In this document: piece by piece, positions 50,817 to 60,903 of the stretch
Numbering within the stretch: position 1 is the stretch's first letter
Layout: every line of letters starts with the position of its first letter
Source of the DNA: Clostridiales bacterium
GTDB taxonomy: Bacteria > Bacillota > Clostridia > Christensenellales > Borkfalkiaceae
DNA: 64,000 bases
NCBI GenBank assembly: GCA_015069605.1
Contig: SVII01000004.1
Coordinates: 1 to 64,000 of the forward strand
Direction: 5' to 3'
Translations under genes and position numbers: made by a program
The notes under the pieces: generated by a model
What the model was told of the DNA's origin: nothing
Databases searched by the model: none
Seen by the model: only the letters and a program-made list of their open reading frames with translations

Positions 50817-51623
50817 TTAAAACGCGTCTTTGGTAATCTTGCTCCAACGCTTTGCGATAAAGCGCAACCGCCACGACGTAGGCATCCAGCACGTTCCGAA
50901 ACGCATCATTTTATTCCAAAACCCAACAATCACTTTGCCCTTGTTTTTGCGAACAGCTTTTATAGACGCTTCCGCTACGTCTTCTGGCGTTTTGGCGGCT
51001 AATTTCCCCCAAAGCCCCTGCCCTTTGATTTGTTCTTTAACGTCATCGCGCGTGGGCATTGCGCCAGGCAAAATCGCCGTCACCGAAACATTCTTACCTC
51101 GCATTTCTTCGCGCAACGCCACCGAAAAGGAAGTGAGCGCACCTTTCGTTGCGCTGTAAATAGCAAAATACGGCATCGGGTAAATCCCCGAAACACTAGA
51201 AACGTTAATGATTTCTAATTGTTCCGCTTTGTTTGCGATGGCGAAACGGCAAAGCGAAACAGCCGCCTCAAAATTCACGCGACATTGAAAAGCAATCTTC
51301 TCCTCCGTATATTCCGTAAGGCCCTTTTGAATGTCCGCGCCCGCTACGTTGACAAGCATAGAAAGTTTAATTCCTTCAGCCTCGATTTTTGACGTCATTT
51401 GCGCACGGTTTCTTTCCTCCGTTAAATCCGCCTCAAAAATTAACGTCTGTACCGATGGGAACATACTGGCGAGTTCCCCCTTTAACGCCAACAGTTTTTT
51501 CTCGCTTCTACCTGTCAAAAGCAGTGTATAGCCACGTTTGGCAAGCGCATATACAAACGCTTTTCCTAATCCTCCGCAGGCGCCCGTAATTAAGGCATAT
51601 TTTTTCGTCTTTTGTTCTTTCAT
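50817..51623 (-). CDS. Short-chain dehydrogenase/reductase
   Basis: 268 residues. Classical SDR signs: cofactor motif TGACGGLGKA near residue 14, the downstream Arg (GRSEKK) suggesting NADPH, NVAGAD, catalytic Ser in NVSSVSG and the YSATK dyad. The C-terminal region (about 230-268) is basic and Trp-rich. The general layout resembles DltE-like or YqjQ-like SDRs. Substrate unknown. It lies one base after the papain-like gene and ends the yggS operon. Confidence 0.88.
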   Translation of the reverse strand: MKEQKTKKYALITGACGGLGKAFVYALAKRGYTLLLTGRSEKKLLALKGELASMFPSVQTLIFEADLTEERNRAQMTSKIEAEGIKLSMLVNVAGADIQKGLTEYTEEKIAFQCRVNFEAAVSLCRFAIANKAEQLEIINVSSVSGIYPMPYFAIYSATKGALTSFSVALREEMRGKNVSVTAILPGAMPTRDDVKEQIKGQGLWGKLAAKTPEDVAEASIKAVRKNKGKVIVGFWNKMMRFGTCWMPTSWRLRFIAKRWSKITKDAF

Positions 51624-51624
51624 A

Positions 51625-52506
51625 TTAACTCCATAACGTATCTAAGTCAAACCCAAAGGCCTGCACCACTTCCACGTGCTCGGAAAGTGCCATATCTTGC
51701 GGTTTGACAATGCCTTTGCCGTTGCTATCTAAATCATACCCAAATTTTTTATACGCATACCAAACAAGATGCGCGCATTGCGAAAACTTAATTTCCTTTT
51801 CATTAAACTTCTTAGACAAAATTCCCACGGTGAAACGATAGGGCAAGCCTTGCATATTGTTCACCGCAAAATCCACGATTTGCGCTTTCGTTTCCTCATC
51901 CACTTTTGGACGTAACACTAAAAAGTTGGCAAGATCGCAAAAACTTTCCGCATAGAATAATTGACTTTTTGAACCCGGTCCAACCGATTCGATAATCGTG
52001 CCGTTAGCTCCGTCCACAACCATTGCTGCATGGCCATACCGCCACCAGGATACGTGCGTCGTTGAAGAAACGATAATATCCCCATCTCGCAAGGGCGCAA
52101 GCGTCGTAAATCCGTCAATCTCATCAATATAAGTAAACGGATTGAAACGACGGCAAGTGATGTTGTATTCCCTAAACAAATTCGCCTGTATTTCTAACGC
52201 TTTATTGTAATCTTTTTTTGTCCGCACGTCGTCAATGGCAAGTTTGGTCATGCCCGTTTGATAATATAACGTTTCATATTCCTTATCCGTCAGTTCGTCT
52301 TTAATAAGCAACGGCATAATATCCACCTTTTCATAATCGGGCGACCAAAATTCCCACGTACTTTTTACATACCAAACACCGATTTGCAACACGCCCAAAA
52401 CGCAACCAACAAATATCAAAACGGCAAGACAAATCGCAAGCCAACGACGGCGTAGTTTCCCTTTCGGCGTTTTCACGTTTTCTTCATTCCCTACGTTTTC
52501 TTCCAT
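51625..52506 (-). CDS. Membrane-anchored permuted papain-like amidase (YiiX/NlpC-P60 type)
   Basis: 293 residues from the ATG at 52506 (GGAG five bases upstream). One transmembrane helix near residues 20-42 anchors it with the catalytic part outside. The permuted papain-like order is visible: the RDGDIIVSS segment, His in YGHAAMVVDG, then, about 95 residues later, Cys in SQCAHLVWYAY. This order (His before Cys) defines the YiiX/LRAT-like branch of NlpC/P60 hydrolases, which act on peptidoglycan or acyl linkages. The substrate cannot be told. Its place between yggS and an SDR gives no clear hint. Confidence 0.75.
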   Translation of the reverse strand: MEENVGNEENVKTPKGKLRRRWLAICLAVLIFVGCVLGVLQIGVWYVKSTWEFWSPDYEKVDIMPLLIKDELTDKEYETLYYQTGMTKLAIDDVRTKKDYNKALEIQANLFREYNITCRRFNPFTYIDEIDGFTTLAPLRDGDIIVSSTTHVSWWRYGHAAMVVDGANGTIIESVGPGSKSQLFYAESFCDLANFLVLRPKVDEETKAQIVDFAVNNMQGLPYRFTVGILSKKFNEKEIKFSQCAHLVWYAYKKFGYDLDSNGKGIVKPQDMALSEHVEVVQAFGFDLDTLWS

Positions 52507-52516
52507 ATACGCTCCG

Positions 52517-53197
52517 TTATTTATTTTCGCCGTAATCGCGCGCGCCAAAAATCGTCGAGCCCAAGCGCACTACGTTGCTGCCTTCTTCCACACAAAGTTT
52601 ATAATCCCCACTCATGCCCATAGAAAGATATTCTATCTCTGTCGATTGTGTTTTTGCCCATTCGTACAAACGACGCATTTTTTGCACCAAAGTACGCAAC
52701 GTCGGTTCGTCTTGTATATCGGGCAACATTGCCATAAACCCTTTGATTTTTAAACCTTCCGTTTTTGAAAGTCTTTCAAAAACTGCCTTGGCATCCTCGT
52801 AAGCATACCCGCCTTTTGTTTCCTCGTTCCCGATATTAATCTGCAGTAAAACGTTGGAAACAATCCCTTTTTTGATAGATTGTTTGGCGATTTCCTCCGC
52901 TAAATCATCACGATCACAGGAATGGTATAATTCCACTTTCCCAATCAAATATTTGACTTTATTTGTCTGTAAATGCCCGATAAAATGTCGAGAACAAGGC
53001 AATAGAAAATCGTTTTTATCGCGAAATTCCTGCGGTTTATTTTCCGCGACGGCATCTACTCCTGCCGCAATCGCTTCGTTGATGTGTTCCACCGTTTGTG
53101 TTTTCGTTGCCGCCACCAACAAAACTTTCTCTTGAAAGGAATTTCTTTGGGAAAGCTCTGTCTTGATTTCTTGTACCCGTTGCGTGATTGTTAGCAT
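52517..53197 (-). CDS. Pyridoxal phosphate homeostasis protein (YggS/PROSC family)
   Basis: 226 residues. The PLP lysine is in VAATKTQ near residue 32; HFIGHLQTNK, the GGYAYED region and the terminal SMGMSGDY and VRLGSTIFG complete the family. The usual GENYVQE appears as AENKPQE, a mild deviation. YggS binds PLP without known catalytic activity and keeps free PLP and amino-acid pools in balance. It often accompanies sepF in the division cluster; here it leads a short operon from the promoter at 53222-53250. Confidence 0.92.
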   Translation of the reverse strand: MLTITQRVQEIKTELSQRNSFQEKVLLVAATKTQTVEHINEAIAAGVDAVAENKPQEFRDKNDFLLPCSRHFIGHLQTNKVKYLIGKVELYHSCDRDDLAEEIAKQSIKKGIVSNVLLQINIGNEETKGGYAYEDAKAVFERLSKTEGLKIKGFMAMLPDIQDEPTLRTLVQKMRRLYEWAKTQSTEIEYLSMGMSGDYKLCVEEGSNVVRLGSTIFGARDYGENK

Positions 53198-53221
53198 AAT
53201 TTTTCTCCTTATTCTTTATTT

Positions 53222-53250
53222 AGTATAATCGATTGACCTTGTTTTGTCAA
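53222..53250 (-). promoter_or_regulatory. Promoter of the yggS operon
   Basis: TTGACA, 17 bases, TATACT on the minus strand. Confidence 0.7.
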
Positions 53251-53310
53251 TCTACGCGAAGAAAAAGTAAAAAAAATTTCAAAATTTTCAAAATTTTTTA
53301 CATTTACCAC

Positions 53311-53339
53311 TTGATTTTTCTTGATTTATGACTTATAAT
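53311..53339 (+). promoter_or_regulatory. Promoter of the LysR-type regulator
   Basis: TTGATT, 17 bases, TATAAT on the plus strand. Runs of AAAATTTT separated by C lie just upstream and might bind the regulator. Confidence 0.55.
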
Positions 53340-53377
53340 CTATATAGAAAATTTTGATAGGGGTATCGGTTTTTTAA

Positions 53378-54235
53378 ATGAATACAGAAGAATTAAAGAC
53401 ATTTATTTATTTATCGAAAGTTAAAAACTTTACACTATGCGCAGAACAGCTGTTTATCGCACAATCTACGGTTACTAATCGTATCAGTGAACTGGAAAAA
53501 GAAATTGGTAGAAAACTGTTCAACCGTGGTTCGAAAGCGGTTGCTTTGACGGAAGCAGGCGAGATTTTCTTGCGTTATGCAGAACGCATCTTGGAGTTAC
53601 AGGACACGTCCATCGAAGAAATGAACGCTCTGTCTAGCCACAGTAGAAAATTTAGCATCGGCGCAATTAATGCTACGTACGAAGTGTACGTAAAACCTTT
53701 GGTGGACGAGTGCTTGAAAAATAACCATATCACTTCCATCAAAGTTACCTTGGGGCATTCTTTGGACCTAATCCAGCAGTTGCAGGATAATATGTTGGAT
53801 ATGGTATTCTCCGCAATCCCCTTAAAACGCAACGGTTATGCTTGCGACATTTATGACACCGACCGCGTGGCGCTTGTCGGTAAAAAAGGTTGTAACGAAT
53901 TCCCCGACGGGATTACAAAAGAACAGTTTGCGAAGCTCCCCTACCTTATGTGTGACTTTACGTTAAGCGACGCGGGCATGTTTATTCGTTCCCTCTTCCC
54001 TAAAAATCGTATTTTCCGTTTAGAAGTGGATAATTCCTCTAAACTCATTCCTTATTTGGAAAACGGAATCGGGTATTCTTTCCTGCCTTATAAATTAGTG
54101 AAGGATAAATTAGACAACGGTACGTTGGAAGAAATCTCCTTGAAAGATTTCAGTGCTCCTAGCGTAAATACGTACTTGATTTACAGACAAAATTACGACG
54201 TAAAACGTTTCTTGGAAAATAAATTTGACGATTAA
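53378..54235 (+). CDS. LysR-family transcriptional regulator
   Basis: 285 residues. The N-terminal helix-turn-helix (residues 1-60, FTLCAEQLFIAQSTVTNRISELEKEIGRKLF) is textbook LysR, followed by a complete periplasmic-binding-like effector domain (about 90-285). LysR regulators usually control a divergent neighbour, which here is yggS with its amidase and SDR. The effector is unknown. No strong Shine-Dalgarno is seen (AGGGGTATC is 14 bases away). Two terminators follow. Confidence 0.92.
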   Translation: MNTEELKTFIYLSKVKNFTLCAEQLFIAQSTVTNRISELEKEIGRKLFNRGSKAVALTEAGEIFLRYAERILELQDTSIEEMNALSSHSRKFSIGAINATYEVYVKPLVDECLKNNHITSIKVTLGHSLDLIQQLQDNMLDMVFSAIPLKRNGYACDIYDTDRVALVGKKGCNEFPDGITKEQFAKLPYLMCDFTLSDAGMFIRSLFPKNRIFRLEVDNSSKLIPYLENGIGYSFLPYKLVKDKLDNGTLEEISLKDFSAPSVNTYLIYRQNYDVKRFLENKFDD

Positions 54236-54253
54236 TTTGTATATATTACGGAC

Positions 54254-54289
54254 GCGACTTTGATAGACGCGTCCGTTTCTTTTTGTCTT
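54254..54289 (+). terminator. Terminator after the LysR gene
   Basis: ACGGACGCG, 11-base loop, CGCGTCCGT, then TTTCTTTTTG. Confidence 0.78.
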
Positions 54290-54295
54290 TTCTAC

Positions 54296-54334
54296 AAAAG
54301 AGAGCCTTAACTTTCGCCAAGGCTCTTTTTTTAT
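54296..54334. terminator. Bidirectional terminator between lysR and the lipoprotein
   Basis: AGAGCCTT, 10-base loop, AAGGCTCT, with T-runs on either side. It also ends the ABC-lipoprotein operon on the minus strand. Confidence 0.75.
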
Positions 54335-54340
54335 TAGACG

Positions 54341-57300
54341 TTACATATTAAAATATCCAACCAAAATACCAATACCACCCATGTTGATTGCAAGGTGATC
54401 GTATTTATTGCTCGTAAATTCACCAAACAGTTGTTGCGTTGCCACGTTTGCCATATCATTTTGAAGATATGCCAAACCTCCACCGCTAAACGTTACAAGC
54501 CCATCAGAATTAGCTGCAAGCGCACAGATATTATCGCCGACGCTAAACGTGATAGGAGCTTTAGATCCCGCTTGCACAAGCGCGCCCATATACATTAACA
54601 TTTGCGTTCGAATCGCGCTCGTTTCCAATCTGTCGAGTTTCGACGTACTATATTCGATATAGTTCTGCGTATATATGTCCGTTGCACCTGCTATACCGTC
54701 CGTATTCAACGAAACCGCGACCATATTTACTTTGCCGTCGCTTGCACGTTTAAACGTCTTTTGGAAATAGTTGCGTAATAATGCGTCCGTTAGCATTAAC
54801 GCCTTTACCTCACTCGAAGCGCCAACGGTTGCAAACCATTGTTCACCGCCCGTTACCCAGCTTTCCATCTCACAATTTTCATGGATATATACGTAAGGAA
54901 TCATAAGTTCGTTCGTATCTTCGTCCGTGTCCTCGTTCATGATGATCAACGGACCGCCCGCACGTTTCATATGGCAATTATCCAACGTATTGATCGTATC
55001 CGAATGGATATACATTGCGTTTTGGAATCCGTCGTATGCTTTCGCTCTCGTGTAATTCACTACTGTATCGTCACGCGAGAAGAAGGAAATAAAGCAAGTA
55101 TGCGCACGTACGTTGTCAACGTTTGCTTTCACGTCTTTCACTTTCAAGAAAATCAAGCCGCCGCCATATACGGGGTTGTCCGCACAAGTAACGTTAGAGG
55201 TCGTCGAATCGTCGGTAAGGAGCTGATAAATCGCCGAGTTGCCCTTAACCGCCAAGCTGTCGAATGAAAACGATTCGTCTGCGTCTTCTTTCGTAGCATC
55301 CACACCGCGCACTTCGAGAATGGAAACGTTAGAGAAATCCTCCTCGTAGTAGGTATCCGCGTCCGTAGCAAGCGTAACACCATTTGGCTCAAACGATGCA
55401 ACCAAAGGCAAACCCGACGCGTCGAGATTGAAGAAGTTGCCGTGAATTTCAAACGTTTCGCCTTCGTTCATCCAATATTCAAAAATCCCCCATTCGCCGT
55501 CGTAGGTATTCCAGATATAACTTCTAGAAAGAGGCCCACCCATGCTTGCGGGAACTTCTTCGGGTGCACATACTACCGTCTGTCCTTCTGCGTTGGTGTA
55601 TTTGTATTTTACGTTGTACGTATCAGGCAACGTATAATAGAAACTTTCGGGAATAGAGTCCTTCGTAATCATCGTATCCTGATGCAATACGATTGCGTTG
55701 GGACGAACGTCCGTTAAACCGAGAGCTGCTTTAATCTTATTCCAATCTGTTCTTGTGCTTTGTTCCAAAACGCAAAGCTGTTTAGAGTCGGTAATATTGA
55801 AGCCGTCTGTGATTTTAATTTCACATTCTACGGGCTGCATATCAATCGAAGCTTCGTAATCGAAAACTTCGGGATCAGGCATAACGGAAATCTTGAAGTT
55901 GTAACCGATTGCCCTACCATCTTCCGCGAATTTATATTCGTTCTTGTGGCTGTATTCCGTTACGTAGTTGACTTCGTTATAAGAATAACGATAAATATTT
56001 TTATCCGTAGCGTCCTGCGTTTTTGTCATTTCCACGTATTCGCTATCAATCTTAATATAGATTGTGGATTGCGCTTTAAATGAAGCAAGCGTACCACCTT
56101 GCCATTCATCCGTTTCCTCATCATAATAAAGAAGCTGGTCGAGAATAGGCAAGAATTTAAACGCGTTGTCGTCACCTACAAGATAATCTTGCACGTCGTT
56201 TTTAAAGAACGTACCTTCAAAGTTTGCGCTGTTCACGTCGTTCGTCGTGTTGGCAACCGAGGTATTATACTGTACCATCGCAGTGGGCAGTTGATAACCA
56301 TCTACCGTGGGCATTGCTTCCGCTACCGTAACGGTAAATTCTCCCGATACCTTTTGACGGCCATTATCATATTCCACCATTACCTTTCTTACACCAGATT
56401 TTGTACTGATGTCGTTAAGATTGTTCGTAACGTCCGTCCACACGTCTTCAAATACGTAGAATTTAACGCTGTAAAGGAAATGCGTACCGTCTTCTTGCAA
56501 AAGTTTGATAATCTGGGGTTCACCGTACGCGTATGTTCCCGTTGCAACAATACCCGTAAAATTCACGATTGAACTAAACGCAAGTTTTTCAGGCGCACCG
56601 CTAATCGTCAAACTCTTCAATACGTTGCGCACCGTGAGTTTGATTTGTGCCGTTTTGCCTTCATACGTGACGTTGACGTCCTTTTCACCAAGCCCTTGCA
56701 CTGCGTTTGCATAATCTATCGTCGCAGATGCGGTTACGTCTTTCGTTGCGCCCGATTTATAGTTTGCAGTTACCACCAAACCGTCAAAGGTAAGGTTTGT
56801 TGCGAATACGTCGCATTCAAACGCCGTCGCGCCGCCTACTGTGATACTTTGCAATACGTCTTTTACCGTTACCGTAAACGTTGCATAAGCCAAACCATAC
56901 ACTACTTTTACCGTCTTTTCACCAAGCGTTTTCGTCAATGTGTTGAGGTCGGTAATTTCCGTTTCGCCTTCATAGAATTTCACAGCGGATACGTCTACGG
57001 TTTGTTCTTCACCATAGGTAGGCGTAGCTGTGATTTTTAAGTTTTTAACGCTGACCGTATCACCAAAATCGTATTCGGTTGTTACAGAAGTCGTATCCAA
57101 AACAATCGCTGTCGCGGGGTTATTTACTTGAATGATAAATTCTCCCGTTTGCCCTTTATAACTGATCGTCAAAACAACGTTGCTTTCACCCATTTGAGAA
57201 ACTTTTGTAATCGTATTGTAGTCGGTAACTTCTTTCGTTCCGAGATATACTTTAACTTCGTTTTCCGCAAAATCGGCGAATGCGATCGTGCCATTCAAAT

Positions 57301-58651
57301 CTTCAAAACCTTCTTTATACGTTGCCGTAATCGCAAGCCCGTCCATAGAAACGCTTTCCCCTGCGGTGTACACCGTTTTCGTGGGCGCGGTTACTTCGAG
57401 ATTTTCAATATCCGATTCGCCGGCTACCATAACGGTAAACGTAGCACTCTTGCCGCCATACGTAACGGTAATCACTTTACTGCCTGCAAACGCCGTAAGG
57501 CCTGCCCAATCTTCTTGTGTAAACGTTTCATTGTTAAAGCTGCACACCACGCCTTCGCTTGCAAGCGTCAACGCTTTTTGTACGGTCGTATCCGTTTCAT
57601 CCGCATACGTTACGTTGATCACGATATTCGAGAAATCCGCAAACGAAACCTCCGCCCCTGCGTTAAATTCCAACGATACGCTTTCCGTATTCAACGAGAT
57701 TGCAGCAACATAGTTGCTGACAACAACGTCAAACGTAGCGGAAAATCCTTCGTATTTTACGGTAACCGTTTTTGTCCCAACCGTTTCCGTCAATACGCTA
57801 AAATCCGTAAGAGCCGTTTCACCTACGTAATATTGTACGTTTTCAAGCATTACTTCCTGTGTCGAACCATCTTTATGGCTTGCTGACACTTTTAATTTAC
57901 TGAAATCTACCGTTTCGCCAACTTCATAATTCGTTTCCAACTTTGTCGTGTCAACTGAGATGGCAACGATTGGATTGGTAACCGTAATCGTCAAGAAGTT
58001 GGTAGATCTTACCGTTTTATAGGCAACACGAACAATTTTCGTGCCTGCCGTTTCCGTCAATTTGGAAAGGTTGCCCGTGATATCTTCTTCACCCATATAA
58101 ATTTTTACGTCTTCCGAATCCAAAGGTACGTTAACGGGATCGCCTTTATCGTACGTTGCCGTAATCGTAAGACCGTTCAAACTGATCTCGTCACCCACTT
58201 CGTATTCCAAAGCAACCGATCCGTATGCAAGCGTTACACTTTGCAATTTTGCTGTTTCGTCTACGTTACCGCCGCCGTTTGCATACACGGTGATCTCAAA
58301 TCTTTCGGTGTAATCAGACGAATATTTGATTAAAATGACCTTTTTACCTGCTGTTTCCGTTAATTTAGAGAGGTTGTTTGTGATTTCTTCTTGTTGTGTA
58401 TCGCTTGTCCAAAGATAAATTTTTACTTTGTCCAAAGGAATTTCTTCACGGGAATCATCCGTAAACGCCGCGTACATTTTCAATCCGCTGAAATCTACCT
58501 CTTCACCTACGTAATATTCCAAATCAATCGTCGTACCATCTACGATAAAATCGTTCATCTTGTACGAACCGCAAGCGGCGGAGAACAGGGATACACCCAT
58601 CGTCGCAAGCAAGGAAGCTACTGACAAAATTACTTTGTTTTGTTTCTTCAT
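54341..58651 (-). CDS. Large surface lipoprotein with eight Ig-like repeats
   Basis: 1436 residues from the ATG at 58651 (GAGGAG upstream). A lipoprotein signal peptide ends in FSAAC, with the lipidated Cys at 27. Eight divergent repeats of about 75-95 residues follow (to about residue 755). Each has a pattern like LEYxVGDEISLNGLTITATYxDG...VKIYxGEEDIT...LTETAGTKxVxVxYxG...FxVTV, typical of bacterial Ig-like group 3 domains. The last 680 residues match nothing I recognise; they are Asp/Asn/Tyr-rich and look beta-rich, and stretches such as GGGLIFLKVKDVK, MYIHSDTINTLDNCHM and YVYIHENCEMESWV suggest stacked beta-helix turns. There is no sortase or S-layer anchor. Probably an extracellular adhesin or glycan-binding protein. 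It is the last gene of an ABC exporter operon. Confidence 0.8.
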   Translation of the reverse strand: MKKQNKVILSVASLLATMGVSLFSAACGSYKMNDFIVDGTTIDLEYYVGEEVDFSGLKMYAAFTDDSREEIPLDKVKIYLWTSDTQQEEITNNLSKLTETAGKKVILIKYSSDYTERFEITVYANGGGNVDETAKLQSVTLAYGSVALEYEVGDEISLNGLTITATYDKGDPVNVPLDSEDVKIYMGEEDITGNLSKLTETAGTKIVRVAYKTVRSTNFLTITVTNPIVAISVDTTKLETNYEVGETVDFSKLKVSASHKDGSTQEVMLENVQYYVGETALTDFSVLTETVGTKTVTVKYEGFSATFDVVVSNYVAAISLNTESVSLEFNAGAEVSFADFSNIVINVTYADETDTTVQKALTLASEGVVCSFNNETFTQEDWAGLTAFAGSKVITVTYGGKSATFTVMVAGESDIENLEVTAPTKTVYTAGESVSMDGLAITATYKEGFEDLNGTIAFADFAENEVKVYLGTKEVTDYNTITKVSQMGESNVVLTISYKGQTGEFIIQVNNPATAIVLDTTSVTTEYDFGDTVSVKNLKITATPTYGEEQTVDVSAVKFYEGETEITDLNTLTKTLGEKTVKVVYGLAYATFTVTVKDVLQSITVGGATAFECDVFATNLTFDGLVVTANYKSGATKDVTASATIDYANAVQGLGEKDVNVTYEGKTAQIKLTVRNVLKSLTISGAPEKLAFSSIVNFTGIVATGTYAYGEPQIIKLLQEDGTHFLYSVKFYVFEDVWTDVTNNLNDISTKSGVRKVMVEYDNGRQKVSGEFTVTVAEAMPTVDGYQLPTAMVQYNTSVANTTNDVNSANFEGTFFKNDVQDYLVGDDNAFKFLPILDQLLYYDEETDEWQGGTLASFKAQSTIYIKIDSEYVEMTKTQDATDKNIYRYSYNEVNYVTEYSHKNEYKFAEDGRAIGYNFKISVMPDPEVFDYEASIDMQPVECEIKITDGFNITDSKQLCVLEQSTRTDWNKIKAALGLTDVRPNAIVLHQDTMITKDSIPESFYYTLPDTYNVKYKYTNAEGQTVVCAPEEVPASMGGPLSRSYIWNTYDGEWGIFEYWMNEGETFEIHGNFFNLDASGLPLVASFEPNGVTLATDADTYYEEDFSNVSILEVRGVDATKEDADESFSFDSLAVKGNSAIYQLLTDDSTTSNVTCADNPVYGGGLIFLKVKDVKANVDNVRAHTCFISFFSRDDTVVNYTRAKAYDGFQNAMYIHSDTINTLDNCHMKRAGGPLIIMNEDTDEDTNELMIPYVYIHENCEMESWVTGGEQWFATVGASSEVKALMLTDALLRNYFQKTFKRASDGKVNMVAVSLNTDGIAGATDIYTQNYIEYSTSKLDRLETSAIRTQMLMYMGALVQAGSKAPITFSVGDNICALAANSDGLVTFSGGGLAYLQNDMANVATQQLFGEFTSNKYDHLAINMGGIGILVGYFNM

Positions 58652-58738
58652 TTTTTTCTCCTCTTTATGCAATAAGTTTATAACGACAAACAGTCTTACA
58701 ACCGAAACCGTTTGATTTTTGTCATTTGTACCAGCGAA

Positions 58739-59206
58739 TTATCTTGCCGATACTTTTACTTTAGTTTTGACAGGCGAACCATCTTTTGCGGATAACTGAA
58801 TGGTTACTGTCGCACGTTTTAAAAAGACTATTTCTTCCGTTTCTTCAATAAAGATAACGTTTTTCGGGTCAAATTCGTACGCGACCTCTTTTTCTGACGC
58901 ATCAAAGGGTTCTACGAGATATTCCACTTTGATCTTGTTAGGGTTGGAAGCGATGCTTTCTTCATCTTCGGTGTACGTGCCTGCTATGAATACGAAAGCG
59001 TACCAAAGTTCCCCTGCGTCATTGTTCACCTTCCCAGCCGTCGCACTTTGACCTTCGGAACGGTTCGTTAACGTAATGCCCTGCACCGTGATATTGCTCA
59101 CATACACTTTACCTTGCAACTGCACGACCTGTAATCCGAAAAACTGTACCACAACGATGGAGGCTAAATACACGAGAAATATGGCAATTATTACTGTTTT
59201 CTTCAT
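58739..59206 (-). CDS. Small membrane-anchored extracytoplasmic protein
   Basis: 155 residues. A single N-terminal hydrophobic segment (VIIAIFLVYLASIVVVQFFG) anchors the protein; the remaining 130 residues are beta-rich and face outward. I recognise no family. GGAGA precedes the ATG. It lies two bases after the ABC permease and before the large lipoprotein, so it is probably an accessory of the exporter or a partner of the lipoprotein. Confidence 0.65.
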   Translation of the reverse strand: MKKTVIIAIFLVYLASIVVVQFFGLQVVQLQGKVYVSNITVQGITLTNRSEGQSATAGKVNNDAGELWYAFVFIAGTYTEDEESIASNPNKIKVEYLVEPFDASEKEVAYEFDPKNVIFIEETEEIVFLKRATVTIQLSAKDGSPVKTKVKVSAR

Positions 59207-59208
59207 GC

Positions 59209-60903
59209 TTATTTCTCCTTGTAATATACCTTAATTTTTAAGAAATAGGTGTATATTTTCACCGCCGCGATCACGATTGCAACTGCCGCAATTTTATACC
59301 ATACGACCGACACGTCCTCAAACGAAAGCAATAACATTCCGCCTGAAATTAAAAACGAAAGCGCAAATGCGAGCACGGACGATTTGTTTTCGTTTGGATT
59401 GTTAGACTGTTCGGAGAACGTCGCGTATTGCGTATACTGCGGATTCATAATATCCATTTCACCGCTCCAGAACAAATGCGCTACGTATAATGCATACACC
59501 GTCACCGCAAATAAGATAAGTTCGATGGTTCCTACTGCCCCAAATGCGCCGTAGGTGAATGTCGTTAACACGATCCCCACAAACCCCATAACCAAATTTA
59601 CCGTCAGTTTTGCAAACAGCAACGAACCGTACGTCGAAGGTTGAACTTTATTTAAATACGCCGAAAAACCGTCTTTACTGTACGCGCTGGAAATGCGGAT
59701 ATTTGCGGAAAGCATGAACAACAATACAATCAATAAATTGAAGCAAACGGTCATTTGCAACCCAATAAATTTCGTGCTCATCGCCTCGTACAAACTGTTA
59801 AGCAGGGCGATTGCCAACGGCATCACGACAAGCAACTGCGTTACAAGCGTCGTAACCGTACCGTCACGCAAAGCTACCATCCATTCCTTTTTTACCGCCG
59901 AGAAGAAAGGCCCTGCTTTCTTGTTGGGACGAGCTTTGGCTTTCATGTTCTTCGTGTATTCAAATGGCGTGGACGCCATTTTATAGAACAAGGGTTGGGA
60001 CAAAGTAAAACACAATACCGTCAACAATGCAATCAAGACAATCAATCCTGCCGCTACGGGTAGCGTCGTACCTGTAAATTGATGATGTCCCGCCAAATCG
60101 GTCTTACCGATTAATAATGTCGTCAACCACGTCAAGGGCAATACGGCTTTTTCAAAACTTTCCAAAAATCCTTTGATTTCCCAAAACGTAGAGCTGCTCC
60201 ACGTTTCCAAAAAGTTGATATTTTCGGGAATGAGCGAAATCAAATAATACGCAAATAAAATCAAACCTGCAAAGGTTATAGTAATCAACGTGTATTGCAC
60301 TATGGGAACTTTTCGCAACGTTTGATAGATATATAACGCAGGCATGGACAATAACGCCGCAAGCAATACCGGAACGGCTGCGATAAAAATAAACCATACG
60401 ATTACCCACGGATAGAAATACGCGGCGTAGCCTTGTGCGATACCATACGCGCAAAAGAACGGAATCAAGAAAAAGAAGTTCTTCTTTAATTCATATACGT
60501 AATACACCAAAAGTTTGGACAAAAATACGATTGCAGGCGTCGCCGGGAAGGTGAGCAGTACCAAATTATCCCTCGATAAATACAACGATTTCACCAACCC
60601 TGCTGTTGTGAATACCGTGGATAATCCCAACATAACGGTAAATACCAACACCAAAACGTTGCTAGGGATCGCGCCTGACATATCAAATACTTTGAGCATT
60701 TGCGCCGCCCAAAACAATAGAAAACAAATCGCTGTAATCGCTGCAAATTCAAGGACGAAAAAGATTACTCTAAAAAGTGTTTGACGAAAACTGCGTAAAT
60801 ACGCGACGTCCATCTTCTCCTTCAACTGCATGATTGTAAGCGTCCACAGCGACGATAACGAACGTTTGAACGAACGCTCGGTTTTTATCGTTTGTTCTTT
60901 CAT
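59209..60903 (-). CDS. ABC transporter permease (ABC-2 type exporter)
   Basis: 564 residues with 12 or more hydrophobic segments in two halves (about residues 40-330 and 355-560). The middle KKEWMVALRDGTVTTLV is the amphipathic segment usual after the first half in YhaP/Ycf-like ABC-2 permeases. The start ATG overlaps the ATPase stop as ATGA. It forms an exporter with the ATPase domain encoded upstream. The substrate is not known. Confidence 0.8.
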   Translation of the reverse strand: MKEQTIKTERSFKRSLSSLWTLTIMQLKEKMDVAYLRSFRQTLFRVIFFVLEFAAITAICFLLFWAAQMLKVFDMSGAIPSNVLVLVFTVMLGLSTVFTTAGLVKSLYLSRDNLVLLTFPATPAIVFLSKLLVYYVYELKKNFFFLIPFFCAYGIAQGYAAYFYPWVIVWFIFIAAVPVLLAALLSMPALYIYQTLRKVPIVQYTLITITFAGLILFAYYLISLIPENINFLETWSSSTFWEIKGFLESFEKAVLPLTWLTTLLIGKTDLAGHHQFTGTTLPVAAGLIVLIALLTVLCFTLSQPLFYKMASTPFEYTKNMKAKARPNKKAGPFFSAVKKEWMVALRDGTVTTLVTQLLVVMPLAIALLNSLYEAMSTKFIGLQMTVCFNLLIVLLFMLSANIRISSAYSKDGFSAYLNKVQPSTYGSLLFAKLTVNLVMGFVGIVLTTFTYGAFGAVGTIELILFAVTVYALYVAHLFWSGEMDIMNPQYTQYATFSEQSNNPNENKSSVLAFALSFLISGGMLLLSFEDVSVVWYKIAAVAIVIAAVKIYTYFLKIKVYYKEK